Positions 1-7,178 of a stretch of 64,000 nucleotides of DNA are shown piece by piece. The notes under the pieces are model-generated. The model saw only the letters and a program-made list of their open reading frames with translations, ran no database searches and was not told the origin of the DNA. Positions within the stretch are counted from its first letter, which is position 1. Each line of letters begins with the position of its first letter. This DNA comes from Ruminococcus flavefaciens 007c. GTDB taxonomy: Bacteria; Bacillota; Clostridia; Oscillospirales; Ruminococcaceae. The stretch is from the NCBI RefSeq assembly GCF_000571935.1, contig NZ_ATAX01000028.1, positions 5,001-69,000 on the forward strand, given 5' to 3'. A program made the translations under genes and the position numbers.

Positions 1-463
1 CATTATAATCTTTTACATAGATCTTATAGAAACCTTCGCCATTATTATTGATATTATTAATTGCACGCGAAAGCGAATTATTATTATTGGCATCAGTTGC
101 TACAGCACCCTGCGTACCCGCAGCATTGGTTTTATAACCAGTATGTGTAGTGCTGTTCCAGTAGAAATAGAAATCGCCCTCACCAACATAAAGCCTTGCA
201 GCGGCATCTGCCCTCTTTTGAGAATCAGCAGTGCTGTCCTTTGAAAGGTTGAGGTCAGGTCTTTCTTTCATACTAATCCTTGTTATCTCGGTCTGAGCAG
301 CATTGAAAACAATCTTCGCCTTTGCATTAGCTGATCTTTCTCGAGCTCTTCTCAGAAAATACCCCCAAGAAGGTACAATAATAGCAAGAAGGATTCCCAG
401 GATCGCAAGAACCACAACGAGCTCCATCAAAGTAAAGCCCTTTTTGGTCTTATTTGTCTTCAC
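1..463 (-). CDS. Type IV prepilin-like protein, C-terminus cut by window edge
   Basis: This is a partial gene of at least 154 codons reading leftward off the window. I translated it by hand from a GTG at 461-463; AGGAGG lies about 10 bases upstream. The N-terminus is VKTNKTKKGFTLMELVVVLA: a short basic leader, then the G|FTLxE prepilin peptidase site and a hydrophobic helix, with the conserved Glu at position +5. After the helix comes a charged stretch (RRARERSANAKAK) and a polar Asn-rich part. The PilD homologue at 4642 would be expected to process it. It has its own promoter (498-526) and is separated from the neighbouring pilin gene by a terminator, so it is an independent unit. Whether it is a major or minor pilin cannot be told. 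Confidence 0.85.
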   Translation of the reverse strand, partial: MKTNKTKKGFTLMELVVVLAILGILLAIIVPSWGYFLRRARERSANAKAKIVFNAAQTEITRISMKERPDLNLSKDSTADSQKRADAAARLYVGEGDFYFYWNSTTHTGYKTNAAGTQGAVATDANNNNSLSRAINNINNNGEGFYKIYVKDYN

Positions 464-497
464 GGAAAATGCACCTCCTAAATCAATTTTCATTTAT

Positions 498-526
498 ATT
501 ATATCAAAAAGTTCATTTTTTGTCAA
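498..526 (-). promoter_or_regulatory. SigA-type promoter for the prepilin gene at 463
   Basis: On the minus strand TTGACA (521-526) is followed after exactly 17 bases by TATAAT (498-503), with TGA just before the -10 (extended -10). This is a consensus vegetative promoter about 35 bases upstream of the GTG start. Confidence 0.85.
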
Positions 527-603
527 TAATAAAATGAAACGTCGGCGACAATTTTTCAGCCTGTTTATTGTGCATTTAGCCAATCATTTTCGCCTAAAGG
601 TTC

Positions 604-640
604 TTGTAAAAAAATGCTCCCTCCGTGAGGAAGGAGCATT
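604..640 (-). terminator. Rho-independent terminator of the pilin gene
   Basis: The arms AATGCTCC (613-620) and GGAGCATT (633-640), with extra internal pairing, form a hairpin. On the minus strand it is followed by a run of seven T. It lies 25 bases beyond the stop codon of the pilin gene at 665. Confidence 0.85.
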
Positions 641-664
641 ATTTTCAATTCAAGAAACTCTTGA

Positions 665-1183
665 TTACGATGCCTTAGCAGCTGCTGCATTGAGAGCATT
701 TGTCAGAGCATTGTTAACTGAGAGCTTGTATGACTTGTAGTTATCAACTGTAACTACACCACCAGGGCAAGTACCTGTGTATGTGTTGTCAAGAGCAACT
801 GCAACTGCTGTACAAGCTGCGCCTTCGCACTGTGCTTTGAACTCAAGCTTTGTAGCCTTCTCCATGTAGTTCTTGATCTTTGTCCATACTGTAGCACCAG
901 TGATACCAGTAGGAAGATTTGTGCCGTTAACTGTACATGTGTTAGCGTTCTTTGTGTGGTCGATACCTGTAACGCTGCCAGCGTCCTGTGTCTCTTCATC
1001 AAGCTCGATCAGAGTTGTGTTGATAGCCTTCTGAAGTGTGCTTGCTGTTGAGTTAGCTGAAGAAACCTTTGACTTCTTAACGTAACCAAGCATTGAAGGA
1101 ACGAGGATTGCTGCGAGAACACCGATGATAGCGATAACAACGATGAGCTCAATAAGTGTAAAGCCTTTCTTTGTAGTTTTCAT
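665..1183 (-). CDS. pilA: Type IV major pilin-like prepilin (PilA family)
   Basis: The product of 172 aa begins MKTTKKGFTLIELIVVIAII, a textbook class III signal: short basic leader, cleavage after Gly, Phe+1, Glu+5 and a 20-residue hydrophobic helix ending near VPSMLGYVKKSK. The rest is polar and Ala/Thr-rich and contains cysteines (CTV, CEGAAC, CPGG) that could form disulfides. I placed the start at 1183 because AAGGAGGG lies 8-15 bases upstream; an in-frame upstream extension (MSESKGL...) would put extra residues ahead of the leader and has no ribosome site. A consensus promoter and a terminator make it a strong monocistronic unit, as expected for an abundant pilin. The major-pilin role is inferred from this and from pilT/pilB next door. 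Confidence 0.88.
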   Translation of the reverse strand: MKTTKKGFTLIELIVVIAIIGVLAAILVPSMLGYVKKSKVSSANSTASTLQKAINTTLIELDEETQDAGSVTGIDHTKNANTCTVNGTNLPTGITGATVWTKIKNYMEKATKLEFKAQCEGAACTAVAVALDNTYTGTCPGGVVTVDNYKSYKLSVNNALTNALNAAAAKAS

Positions 1184-1286
1184 AAGAAAACCCTCCTTAA
1201 AAATATAGATTTGTGAAAGTCCTTTGCTTTCACTCAATTTTTAGGTTCAGGGATTTTTGATCTCCCTTTCCCTTCCCTGTGATTAT

Positions 1287-1315
1287 AGTATACCACCTTA
1301 TTCACATAATGTCAA
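1287..1315 (-). promoter_or_regulatory. Strong SigA-type promoter for pilA
   Basis: TTGACA (1310-1315) and TATACT (1287-1292) are separated by 17 bases on the minus strand. The predicted transcript start near 1280 gives a leader of about 95 nt before the pilin ATG at 1183. Confidence 0.85.
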
Positions 1316-1624
1316 CAGTTTTTTAAAAAAAATCCATATATCAAGGCACTTTTTACATTAGAACGGTAAATAGGCACATTTTTTTTAGCGTTTTCGTCGA
1401 ACTGCACAAGTTTTTGTGAATAATGTAACTCATTTATCTTGTTTTTGTTATATTCACAGTTAATTATACTTTTCGTATAGGGGTATTTTGAGTATTATAT
1501 GCCCCTTTTTTCAAGAAATTTTTTTGCTTTGAAAGATTTTTTTGATGTTTTTTTATCCGGTTTTTTATTTTTCACGGAAAAATTTTTCCTGAAAGTTTTC
1601 TTCCTTATTATATAAATGGTATCC
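1316..1624. other. AT-rich gene-free spacer upstream of the pilA promoter
   Basis: This stretch of about 300 bp holds no coding frame. It is rich in T-runs on the plus strand. A short inverted repeat AGGGG / CCCCT at about 1479-1506 is followed by TTTTTT on the plus strand and looks like a weak terminator or the 3' end of a small RNA, but no convincing promoter precedes it. Such A-tract DNA upstream of a promoter can act as an UP element; that is inference. Confidence 0.4.
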
Positions 1625-1658
1625 TAAAAAAATAACCGTCGGACAAAAGGTCCGACGG
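1625..1658 (-). terminator. Rho-independent terminator after pilT
   Basis: A perfect 9-bp stem CCGTCGGAC (1636-1644) / GTCCGACGG (1650-1658) with a 5-base loop is followed on the minus strand by TTATTTTTTT. It starts 19 bases beyond the pilT stop codon. Confidence 0.92.
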
Positions 1659-1676
1659 GAAATTTTTTCGGTTTTA

Positions 1677-2789
1677 TCAGCCGGGCATACCTGTTGGCAT
1701 ACCTGCAGGTCTTGCTCCGCCCATCTGAGAGAGGAAACGATAGAATTCCTGCTTGTCGAGGCACTTCTCGAGAGCGTCTACCTCGTTGATAACATTCTTG
1801 TATACCAGTCTTGCGAGCTCCATGTCCAGAGACATCATGCCCTGCTGCTTACCTGTCTGAATAGCAGACTGTACAAGGTGGATCTTGTTATCACGGATCA
1901 TAGCGGAAATAGCGTCTGTACAGTTAAGTATTTCCATTACAGCGATACGTCCCGAACCGTCTCTCTTAGGAATAAGTGTCTGAGAGATAACAGCAACGAG
2001 GTTGTTAGCCAGCTGTGTTCTGATCTGCTGCTGCTGATGCTCGGGGTAAACGTCGATGATACGGTTGATGGTATCAGCTGCAGATGTTGTATGAAGTGTT
2101 GACATAACGAGATGTCCTGTTTCGGCAGCGGTTACGGCAGCCTGGATAGTCTCGAAGTCACGCATTTCTCCTACGAGGATAACATCGGGGTCCTCACGGA
2201 GGGCAGCTCTGAGCGCGAGTGCGAATGACGGAACGTCATCGCCGATCTCTCTCTGGTTTACCATACATCTCTTATGCTCGTGAACGTACTCGATAGGATC
2301 CTCAACTGTGATAACGTGAGCACTTCTGTTAAGGTTAACGAAGTCGATCATAGCAGCCAGGGTAGTAGACTTACCTGAACCGGTAGGACCTGTTACGAGA
2401 ACCAGTCCACGGGGACGCATTGCGAAATCAGCAAGTATCGGAGGAAGTCCGAGGTCCTCAAGAGTAGGTATATCATTTCTCAGAAGACGGATAGCGATTG
2501 CGGGCTTGCCCTTCTGGAAGTATACATTTACACGGTGACGGTAGCCGCTTCTTGTTGTGAACGAGAAATCGGTATCGTGATGGTTGTTTACACTTGTCTG
2601 CTGTGCGTCGTTAGTCATTTGATGAACGATATTGAGTATTTCCTCCTCGTCCATTTCGGGATACTGTGAACGCATGGTTCTCAGTGTACCGTTGAGACGT
2701 ACAACAGGAGCGATCCTGTCTGTAAAATGAAGGTCCGAACAGCCGAGGAGTCTGACCTCGTCAAGTATTCTATGAATTTCGATTGCCAT
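1677..2789 (-). CDS. pilT: PilT, type IV pilus retraction ATPase
   Basis: This 370-aa protein has the usual PilT length and order of motifs. An N-terminal PAS-like domain (LLGCSDLHFTDRIAPVVRLNG) is followed by Walker A GPTGSGKST near residue 134, an Asp box (ITVEDPIEYVHEHK), Walker B (DPDVILVGEMRD) and the His box (TGHLVMSTLHT). PilT family hexamers depolymerise the pilus at the inner face of the membrane. It lies 32 bases downstream of pilB in the same orientation and ends in a strong terminator, so it is the last gene of a pilB-pilT operon. The C-terminus ends in a PAGMPTGMPG tail. Confidence 0.95.
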   Translation of the reverse strand: MAIEIHRILDEVRLLGCSDLHFTDRIAPVVRLNGTLRTMRSQYPEMDEEEILNIVHQMTNDAQQTSVNNHHDTDFSFTTRSGYRHRVNVYFQKGKPAIAIRLLRNDIPTLEDLGLPPILADFAMRPRGLVLVTGPTGSGKSTTLAAMIDFVNLNRSAHVITVEDPIEYVHEHKRCMVNQREIGDDVPSFALALRAALREDPDVILVGEMRDFETIQAAVTAAETGHLVMSTLHTTSAADTINRIIDVYPEHQQQQIRTQLANNLVAVISQTLIPKRDGSGRIAVMEILNCTDAISAMIRDNKIHLVQSAIQTGKQQGMMSLDMELARLVYKNVINEVDALEKCLDKQEFYRFLSQMGGARPAGMPTGMPG

Positions 2790-2821
2790 ATTTATTATCC
2801 TCCCTATTTAGGTACAAACCA

Positions 2822-4504
2822 TTATACTGTGTATGTTGCTCTTACAAGCTCATCGATGGATGTTTCGCCGGCCTGTACCAGCTCGGAAGCGTTGTCACGG
2901 AGCAGCTTTGTACCCTGTTCCCTTGCAGCTGCTTCGATCTGTTCCTTAGTACCGCCGCCTGCGATAATGGATGAAACCTTTGTAGTACAGTGAATTATCT
3001 CATGTATAGCGGTTCTGCCTCTGTAACCTGTGTTATTGCAGGCAGGGCATCCGCCGGGCTCGAAGATCTGTATTGAATGATCCAGACCCATAAGCTCGTT
3101 TTCTTCGGGAGTTGTCATTCTCGGCTTCTTACAATCAGGGCAGAGAACCTTGACAAGTCGCTGAGCGATAACGCCGATAAGTGAAGTAGCGACCATGTAA
3201 GGAGCAACGCCCATATCAACCAGACGAACAACAGTGGAAGCAGCGTCGTTGGTATGAAGTGTGGAGAGAACCAAGTGACCTGTGATAGCGGCGCGGATAC
3301 CGATGTCAGCTGTCTCGGTATCACGCATCTCTCCGATCATTACTACGTCAGGGTCCTGACGGAGGATAGAACGGAGGGCTGCGGCAAAGGTCATGCCGGC
3401 CTTCATATTAACCTGACACTGATTGATTCCGTCGATAGCTTTTTCGACAGGGTCCTCAACGGTAACAACGTTTACATTAGGCTTAGCGATCTCACCGAGA
3501 GCAGCGTAAAGAGTGGTTGTTTTACCGGAACCGGTAGGTCCTGTTACGAGGATAACGCCGTGAGGAACTCTCAGCATTGACTCAAACAGTGTATAGTTAT
3601 AATCGGACATACCCAGATCAGTGATCTTACGGAGTGCGATCTGTCCTGTTGAAAGAATTCGGATAACGATCTTTTCACCGTGTACCATAGGAAGTGAAGA
3701 TACACGGACGTCAAGAGTTGTACCGTCAACGACCTGTGTGAAACGGCCGTCCTGAGGTATTCTCTTCTCAGCGATGTTCATTCCGCTGATAAGCTTGAAA
3801 CGTGTGGTAAGTGCGCTGTGAACAGCACTGGAAATATTCATGAGTTCAACGAGATCGCCGTTTACACGGATACGGATCCTTGTATACTTATCAAAGGGCT
3901 CGATATGAATATCGGTAGCGTCTGCTCTGTATGAGTTTTCTACGATAGTTGTAGCAAGCTTAACGATAGGAGCACTCTCAACTCTGTCCTTGGACTCGAG
4001 GTCTGCCTCACTCATTTCACCGAGGTCGCCGCCCATTCCGGCAACACCCTCGAGAACGCTGTCAACGTTCTGCATTGAGTAGCACTTACCGATAGCCTTG
4101 TTGATAGCTGAAGTTGTTGCAAGCACAGGAACTGTATCCATACCTGTTGACACCTTGATATCTTCAAGTACGATGAAGTTTACAGGATCGTTGGTTGCAA
4201 CTGTAAGACGTTTGCCCTGTACATTGATAGCGATAACGGTATGCTTTCTTGCCAGAGCTTCGGGAACCATCTGTACCGCTTCAGTATTGATCTCAACATT
4301 GTCAAGGTCAACATACTGTACTCTCAGGTTTCCAGCCAGTGCCTTTGCGAAGTTTACTTCAGACATGAATCCCAGTTCAACTACAACGTCACCGAATTTC
4401 TTCGAACCGTTTGATGCTTTCTGGGCGTCAAGAACCTGCTGAAGCTGTTCGCTTGTGATCAGCCCTTGATTGACTAAGTAGTCACCAATTCTCTCGTTTC
4501 TCAT
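2822..4504 (-). CDS. pilB: PilB/GspE-family type IV pilus extension ATPase
   Basis: The product of 560 aa starts with an MshEN-type N-terminal domain (MRNERIGDYLVNQGLITSEQL; GDVVVELGFMSEVNFAKAL), the fold that in relatives binds cyclic di-GMP. The secretion ATPase core follows, with Walker A GPTGSGKTTT, an Asp box (TVEDPVE), Walker B (DPDVVMIGEMRD) and a His box (GHLVLSTLHTND). A CPDC...CPACNNTG motif near residues 460-495 is the usual zinc-binding tetracysteine of PilB/GspE. The start follows CGGAGG and six T. It is the first gene of the pilB-pilT pair and diverges from the prepilin peptidase gene. Binding of c-di-GMP here is only inferred. Confidence 0.94.
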   Translation of the reverse strand: MRNERIGDYLVNQGLITSEQLQQVLDAQKASNGSKKFGDVVVELGFMSEVNFAKALAGNLRVQYVDLDNVEINTEAVQMVPEALARKHTVIAINVQGKRLTVATNDPVNFIVLEDIKVSTGMDTVPVLATTSAINKAIGKCYSMQNVDSVLEGVAGMGGDLGEMSEADLESKDRVESAPIVKLATTIVENSYRADATDIHIEPFDKYTRIRIRVNGDLVELMNISSAVHSALTTRFKLISGMNIAEKRIPQDGRFTQVVDGTTLDVRVSSLPMVHGEKIVIRILSTGQIALRKITDLGMSDYNYTLFESMLRVPHGVILVTGPTGSGKTTTLYAALGEIAKPNVNVVTVEDPVEKAIDGINQCQVNMKAGMTFAAALRSILRQDPDVVMIGEMRDTETADIGIRAAITGHLVLSTLHTNDAASTVVRLVDMGVAPYMVATSLIGVIAQRLVKVLCPDCKKPRMTTPEENELMGLDHSIQIFEPGGCPACNNTGYRGRTAIHEIIHCTTKVSSIIAGGGTKEQIEAAAREQGTKLLRDNASELVQAGETSIDELVRATYTV

Positions 4505-4573
4505 AAAAAACCTCCGCTTATTTTCTGAATATCCGCCGTATCCGTCATACAGCCCGATATTCTAAAATTTTAC

Positions 4574-4601
4574 TTGAATTTTCCATAATTTATGTTATAA
4601 T
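4574..4601 (+). promoter_or_regulatory. Promoter for the prepilin peptidase gene
   Basis: TTGAAT (4574-4579), a 16-base spacer and TATAAT (4596-4601) preceded by TGT (extended -10) lie 40 bases before the start at 4642. Confidence 0.65.
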
Positions 4602-4641
4602 AATATTATGTACATTTTAAATATGAAGGAGGGGTAAAATC

Positions 4642-5514
4642 ATGTTCGGCTTTGAAGATATGCTCCACAGTGAATTTACCGAGCTGCCATTCAAGATCAT
4701 GTTTTACGTCATTATTTTCCTTTTCGGCATATGTGTCGGAAGCTTCCTTAACGTTGTCATTTACAGACTTCCTGCCGGTGAATCGGTACTCGGCATAGGC
4801 GGAAGCAAGGAAGACAAGGAAAAAGCCTCGCACTGCATGACCTGCGGTGCAAAGATCAGACCTATCGACCTTATCCCGGTTTTCAGCTGGCTTATGCTGA
4901 GAGGAAAATGTCATAGCTGCGGTCAGAAGATCTCTCCGCGCTATCCGATTGTAGAGGCACTTAACGGTCTTCTCTACGTTCTGACGTTTTTTGTTCTGGA
5001 CATTAATGTTAAATCCATAATAACCTGCGTTCTTATGTCGTTCCTTATCGTTATAGGATTTATCGACTGGGATACAAAGGACATATACGTCAGCATGGTG
5101 GCTGTAATACTTATCCTTGCGATCCCCCTGCATCTTTTCTACTCCCGCGAGAATGAAGATGTTACTCTGAAAAGCCGTATAATCGGAGCATTTATCATCA
5201 GCGTCCCGTTCTTTATAATCGGTGAAGTCAGCCGTCCAATCATACGTAAGAAGTTCGGTGAGGACTTCAGAGCGATAGAACTGGGAGACAGTATGCTGAT
5301 GTTCGCTGCAGGTGCGTTTCTCGGAACACAAGCTGTTATCGCTTCAACATTCATTGGTATACTTGCTGCAGCCCTTGGAGGACTGATAGTCAAAGCAGTC
5401 ACCAAAGACTCAAAATTTGCTTTTGGCCCCTTCCTTGCAATTGGTATTGCAGCGGGAGCACTCTGGGGCAATCAGATAGCTCAGTGGTACATAAGCTTGA
5501 TGCCGCATGAATAA
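4642..5514 (+). CDS. pilD: Prepilin peptidase / N-methylase (PilD, aspartic protease A24)
   Basis: This 290-aa polytopic membrane protein cleaves prepilins after the leader Gly and methylates the new N-terminus. The N-terminal block GICVGSFLNVVIYRLP (about 29-44) and the two CxxC pairs (C65/C68, C90/C93) with the PVFSWLMLRGKC core are diagnostic of the bifunctional form. The catalytic aspartates are seen in GFIDWDTKDI (D142 or D144) and ELGDSMLM (D216). In the usual GxGDxKL motif the Lys is Met here, a mild departure. About seven hydrophobic segments follow. The start has GGAGGGG 8 bases upstream. It is transcribed away from pilB and ends in a clear terminator, so it is monocistronic. Confidence 0.93.
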   Translation: MFGFEDMLHSEFTELPFKIMFYVIIFLFGICVGSFLNVVIYRLPAGESVLGIGGSKEDKEKASHCMTCGAKIRPIDLIPVFSWLMLRGKCHSCGQKISPRYPIVEALNGLLYVLTFFVLDINVKSIITCVLMSFLIVIGFIDWDTKDIYVSMVAVILILAIPLHLFYSRENEDVTLKSRIIGAFIISVPFFIIGEVSRPIIRKKFGEDFRAIELGDSMLMFAAGAFLGTQAVIASTFIGILAAALGGLIVKAVTKDSKFAFGPFLAIGIAAGALWGNQIAQWYISLMPHE

Positions 5515-5530
5515 TCAATAAAATAAAGTA

Positions 5531-5564
5531 CAGGCAGCAGCATAAAACTGCTGCCTGTTTTTTT
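5531..5564 (+). terminator. Rho-independent terminator after pilD
   Basis: A perfect 10-bp stem CAGGCAGCAG (5531-5540) / CTGCTGCCTG (5548-5557) is followed by seven T. The reverse strand has a T-rich flank as well, so it may also stop leftward transcripts of the pilC operon, whose last gene ends at 5584. Confidence 0.92.
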
Positions 5565-5583
5565 ACATATTTATGAGATTTTC

Positions 5584-6657
5584 TCAGTTTGCAACTAAAC
5601 TTGAAAGCTCAATCTCATCTGTGTAGGAATAGATGAAGTAAATATCATCATCAAAGTCTACCTTAGGTGGCAAAACAGTATTACTAAAATACTGATCTCC
5701 CCATGCAAATCCCTTTCCACACTGTACAGCATCAGAAGGATCTGCTTCCGTAACTACCTTTGTTGAGTTGTTGAATAATGGTCTTGCAACGCCAACAGGT
5801 GTAGCAATTCTTCTGTTTCTTGCGGCTATATTCGTAAGCGGGAGATTTGCTATCTGTATAGCAACAGGACTTCTGAAGGCTCTGTAGCTGAAAGTTGATG
5901 AATTCTTTACTCGTGTCTCATCTACAGAACCACCGGTTTTCTTATCCAGTACGATCGTAAGATCAAGCTTATTTGCATTTATACCGGAATTATCATTTTC
6001 ATAATCCTTATCAAGAGCTCTGTAAATCTCATTGCTGTCGCCGCCAGTAGGTGTAGGTACCACCGTAAGGTTTGAAGCACCAAGAGCATAACTGAAGTTA
6101 TATGCTGAATCCTGAGCATCAAAGAATGCGGGATTGAGCTCAGATTTCTCAGCAGGGTATGGCGCTAATGTAGCGATCGGTGTTTTTGTATCGAAATCAA
6201 AAACACGATGTGTTATTTCTCCGCGTTTTAAATTTAATGTCGTGTCATCATTATTTAAAAGACGAAGAACATGAACCTTACCCTTAAGATAAACTACATC
6301 ATGACCGTTATATCCAACAGCTGACATCTGATTACCGCCTATTGTAGGCTGGTAATGTGATGCGCGATACCTTTCAGCCCAAGCTGCAATATCAGCATCG
6401 TCAACATCGCCATCACCGTCTGTGTCCATATTACTTGTTGTAGCAACAATGATGTTTTCAGAATATTCAAGTTTGCCCTGAAGGTAAGTCTGAATATTAT
6501 TTGCGTAGGAATAAGTCTTCTCTGAGATCGACGTATTTCTGAATATTGCCGAGACAGGCTTTGTAATTGCCATAACACCGACCATAAGAATGGAGAAGAT
6601 CGCCATAACTACTATAAGCTCTACAAGGGTAAAACCCTTTTTAACTTTTCTATTCAT
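5584..6657 (-). CDS. Prepilin-type N-terminal cleavage protein (minor pilin candidate)
   Basis: The 357-aa product begins MNRKVKKGFTLVELIVVMAI, a canonical prepilin leader and helix, followed by about 330 polar residues with no recognised domain. The acidic insert DTDGDGDVDDAD (about 75-86) resembles a calcium-binding EF/dockerin-type loop. The start at 6657 has GGAGG seven bases upstream; a longer frame from 6675 lacks one. It is the last gene of the leftward pilC operon, 14 bases after the preceding prepilin gene. Size and position suggest a minor or tip pilin; this is inference. Confidence 0.8.
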   Translation of the reverse strand: MNRKVKKGFTLVELIVVMAIFSILMVGVMAITKPVSAIFRNTSISEKTYSYANNIQTYLQGKLEYSENIIVATTSNMDTDGDGDVDDADIAAWAERYRASHYQPTIGGNQMSAVGYNGHDVVYLKGKVHVLRLLNNDDTTLNLKRGEITHRVFDFDTKTPIATLAPYPAEKSELNPAFFDAQDSAYNFSYALGASNLTVVPTPTGGDSNEIYRALDKDYENDNSGINANKLDLTIVLDKKTGGSVDETRVKNSSTFSYRAFRSPVAIQIANLPLTNIAARNRRIATPVGVARPLFNNSTKVVTEADPSDAVQCGKGFAWGDQYFSNTVLPPKVDFDDDIYFIYSYTDEIELSSLVAN

Positions 6658-6671
6658 AGTATCGCCTCCAT

Positions 6672-7163
6672 TCAAGGTAGGTCATCGATCTCGAAGAATT
6701 CAAGATTAAGATTTGAATTTGCTCCGTTCAGAATCTCATTTTTCTGAGTCGGTGTCTTACCATCGAGAAGGACATCTCTGGTCTGATACTTCTTTGCAGT
6801 CATATCAACCTTGGTATTAAGATTATACTGAACCTTATGAGTTCCTTTTGAAGGATCATTTGGATCAATATATTCTTCATTTTCAAACACTCCGGGTATA
6901 TCATCCTGCTCGACTGTTATCGCGAGATTTGCAGTAGAAATATCCTTGAGAGTATTTGTGGAATCATTATACTTCGTCACATGATTAGCTGCATAAGGAG
7001 ACTCTTCAACTATCTTGTTCCTAAGACTGTTTGAAGCCTTATTTGCAGAATCAATATGCATTCCTACCAGTACGAGCAGACTGCCCATCATAGCAAAAAT
7101 TGCAATTGAAATGATCATTTCGATAAGAGTCATGCCCTTGAGCTTCTTTCTGCTTTTTTTCAT
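6672..7163 (-). CDS. Prepilin-type N-terminal cleavage protein (minor pilin candidate)
   Basis: This 163-aa protein starts MKKSRKKLKGMTLIEMIISIAIF. The leader is strongly basic, and the residue after the cleavage Gly is Met rather than Phe, which many prepilins tolerate; Glu+5 is kept. The globular part is polar with no cysteine and no known domain. The RBS AAGGAGGAG precedes the ATG. It sits between the 943-aa protein gene and another prepilin gene, a typical place for PilV/PilW-like minor pilins. Its exact class is not assignable by eye. Confidence 0.8.
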   Translation of the reverse strand: MKKSRKKLKGMTLIEMIISIAIFAMMGSLLVLVGMHIDSANKASNSLRNKIVEESPYAANHVTKYNDSTNTLKDISTANLAITVEQDDIPGVFENEEYIDPNDPSKGTHKVQYNLNTKVDMTAKKYQTRDVLLDGKTPTQKNEILNGANSNLNLEFFEIDDLP

Positions 7164-7178
7164 AAGAACACTCCTCCT

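Noticed and set aside
303..740. 145-aa plus-strand frame across the pilin spacer
   Set aside because: It runs antisense through a prepilin gene, its promoter and a terminator; there is no ribosome site and the composition is not protein-like.
1184..1280. c-di-GMP riboswitch in the pilA leader
   Set aside because: Pilin leaders in some clostridia carry one, but none of the conserved core sequences of class I or II are present in this short leader.
1479..1508. Plus-strand hairpin plus T-tract as a small RNA terminator
   Set aside because: The stem is only about five GC-rich pairs with a long AT loop, and no promoter or transcript can be proposed upstream.
4606..5331. 241-aa minus-strand frame opposite the prepilin peptidase gene
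   Set aside because: It is the antisense shadow of pilD, which has all family motifs and its own promoter and terminator.
6411..6446. Dockerin-like DTDGDGDVDD loop as evidence of a dockerin in the minor pilin
   Set aside because: It is a lone acidic insert without the following helix pattern; calcium binding is possible but a dockerin is not supported.
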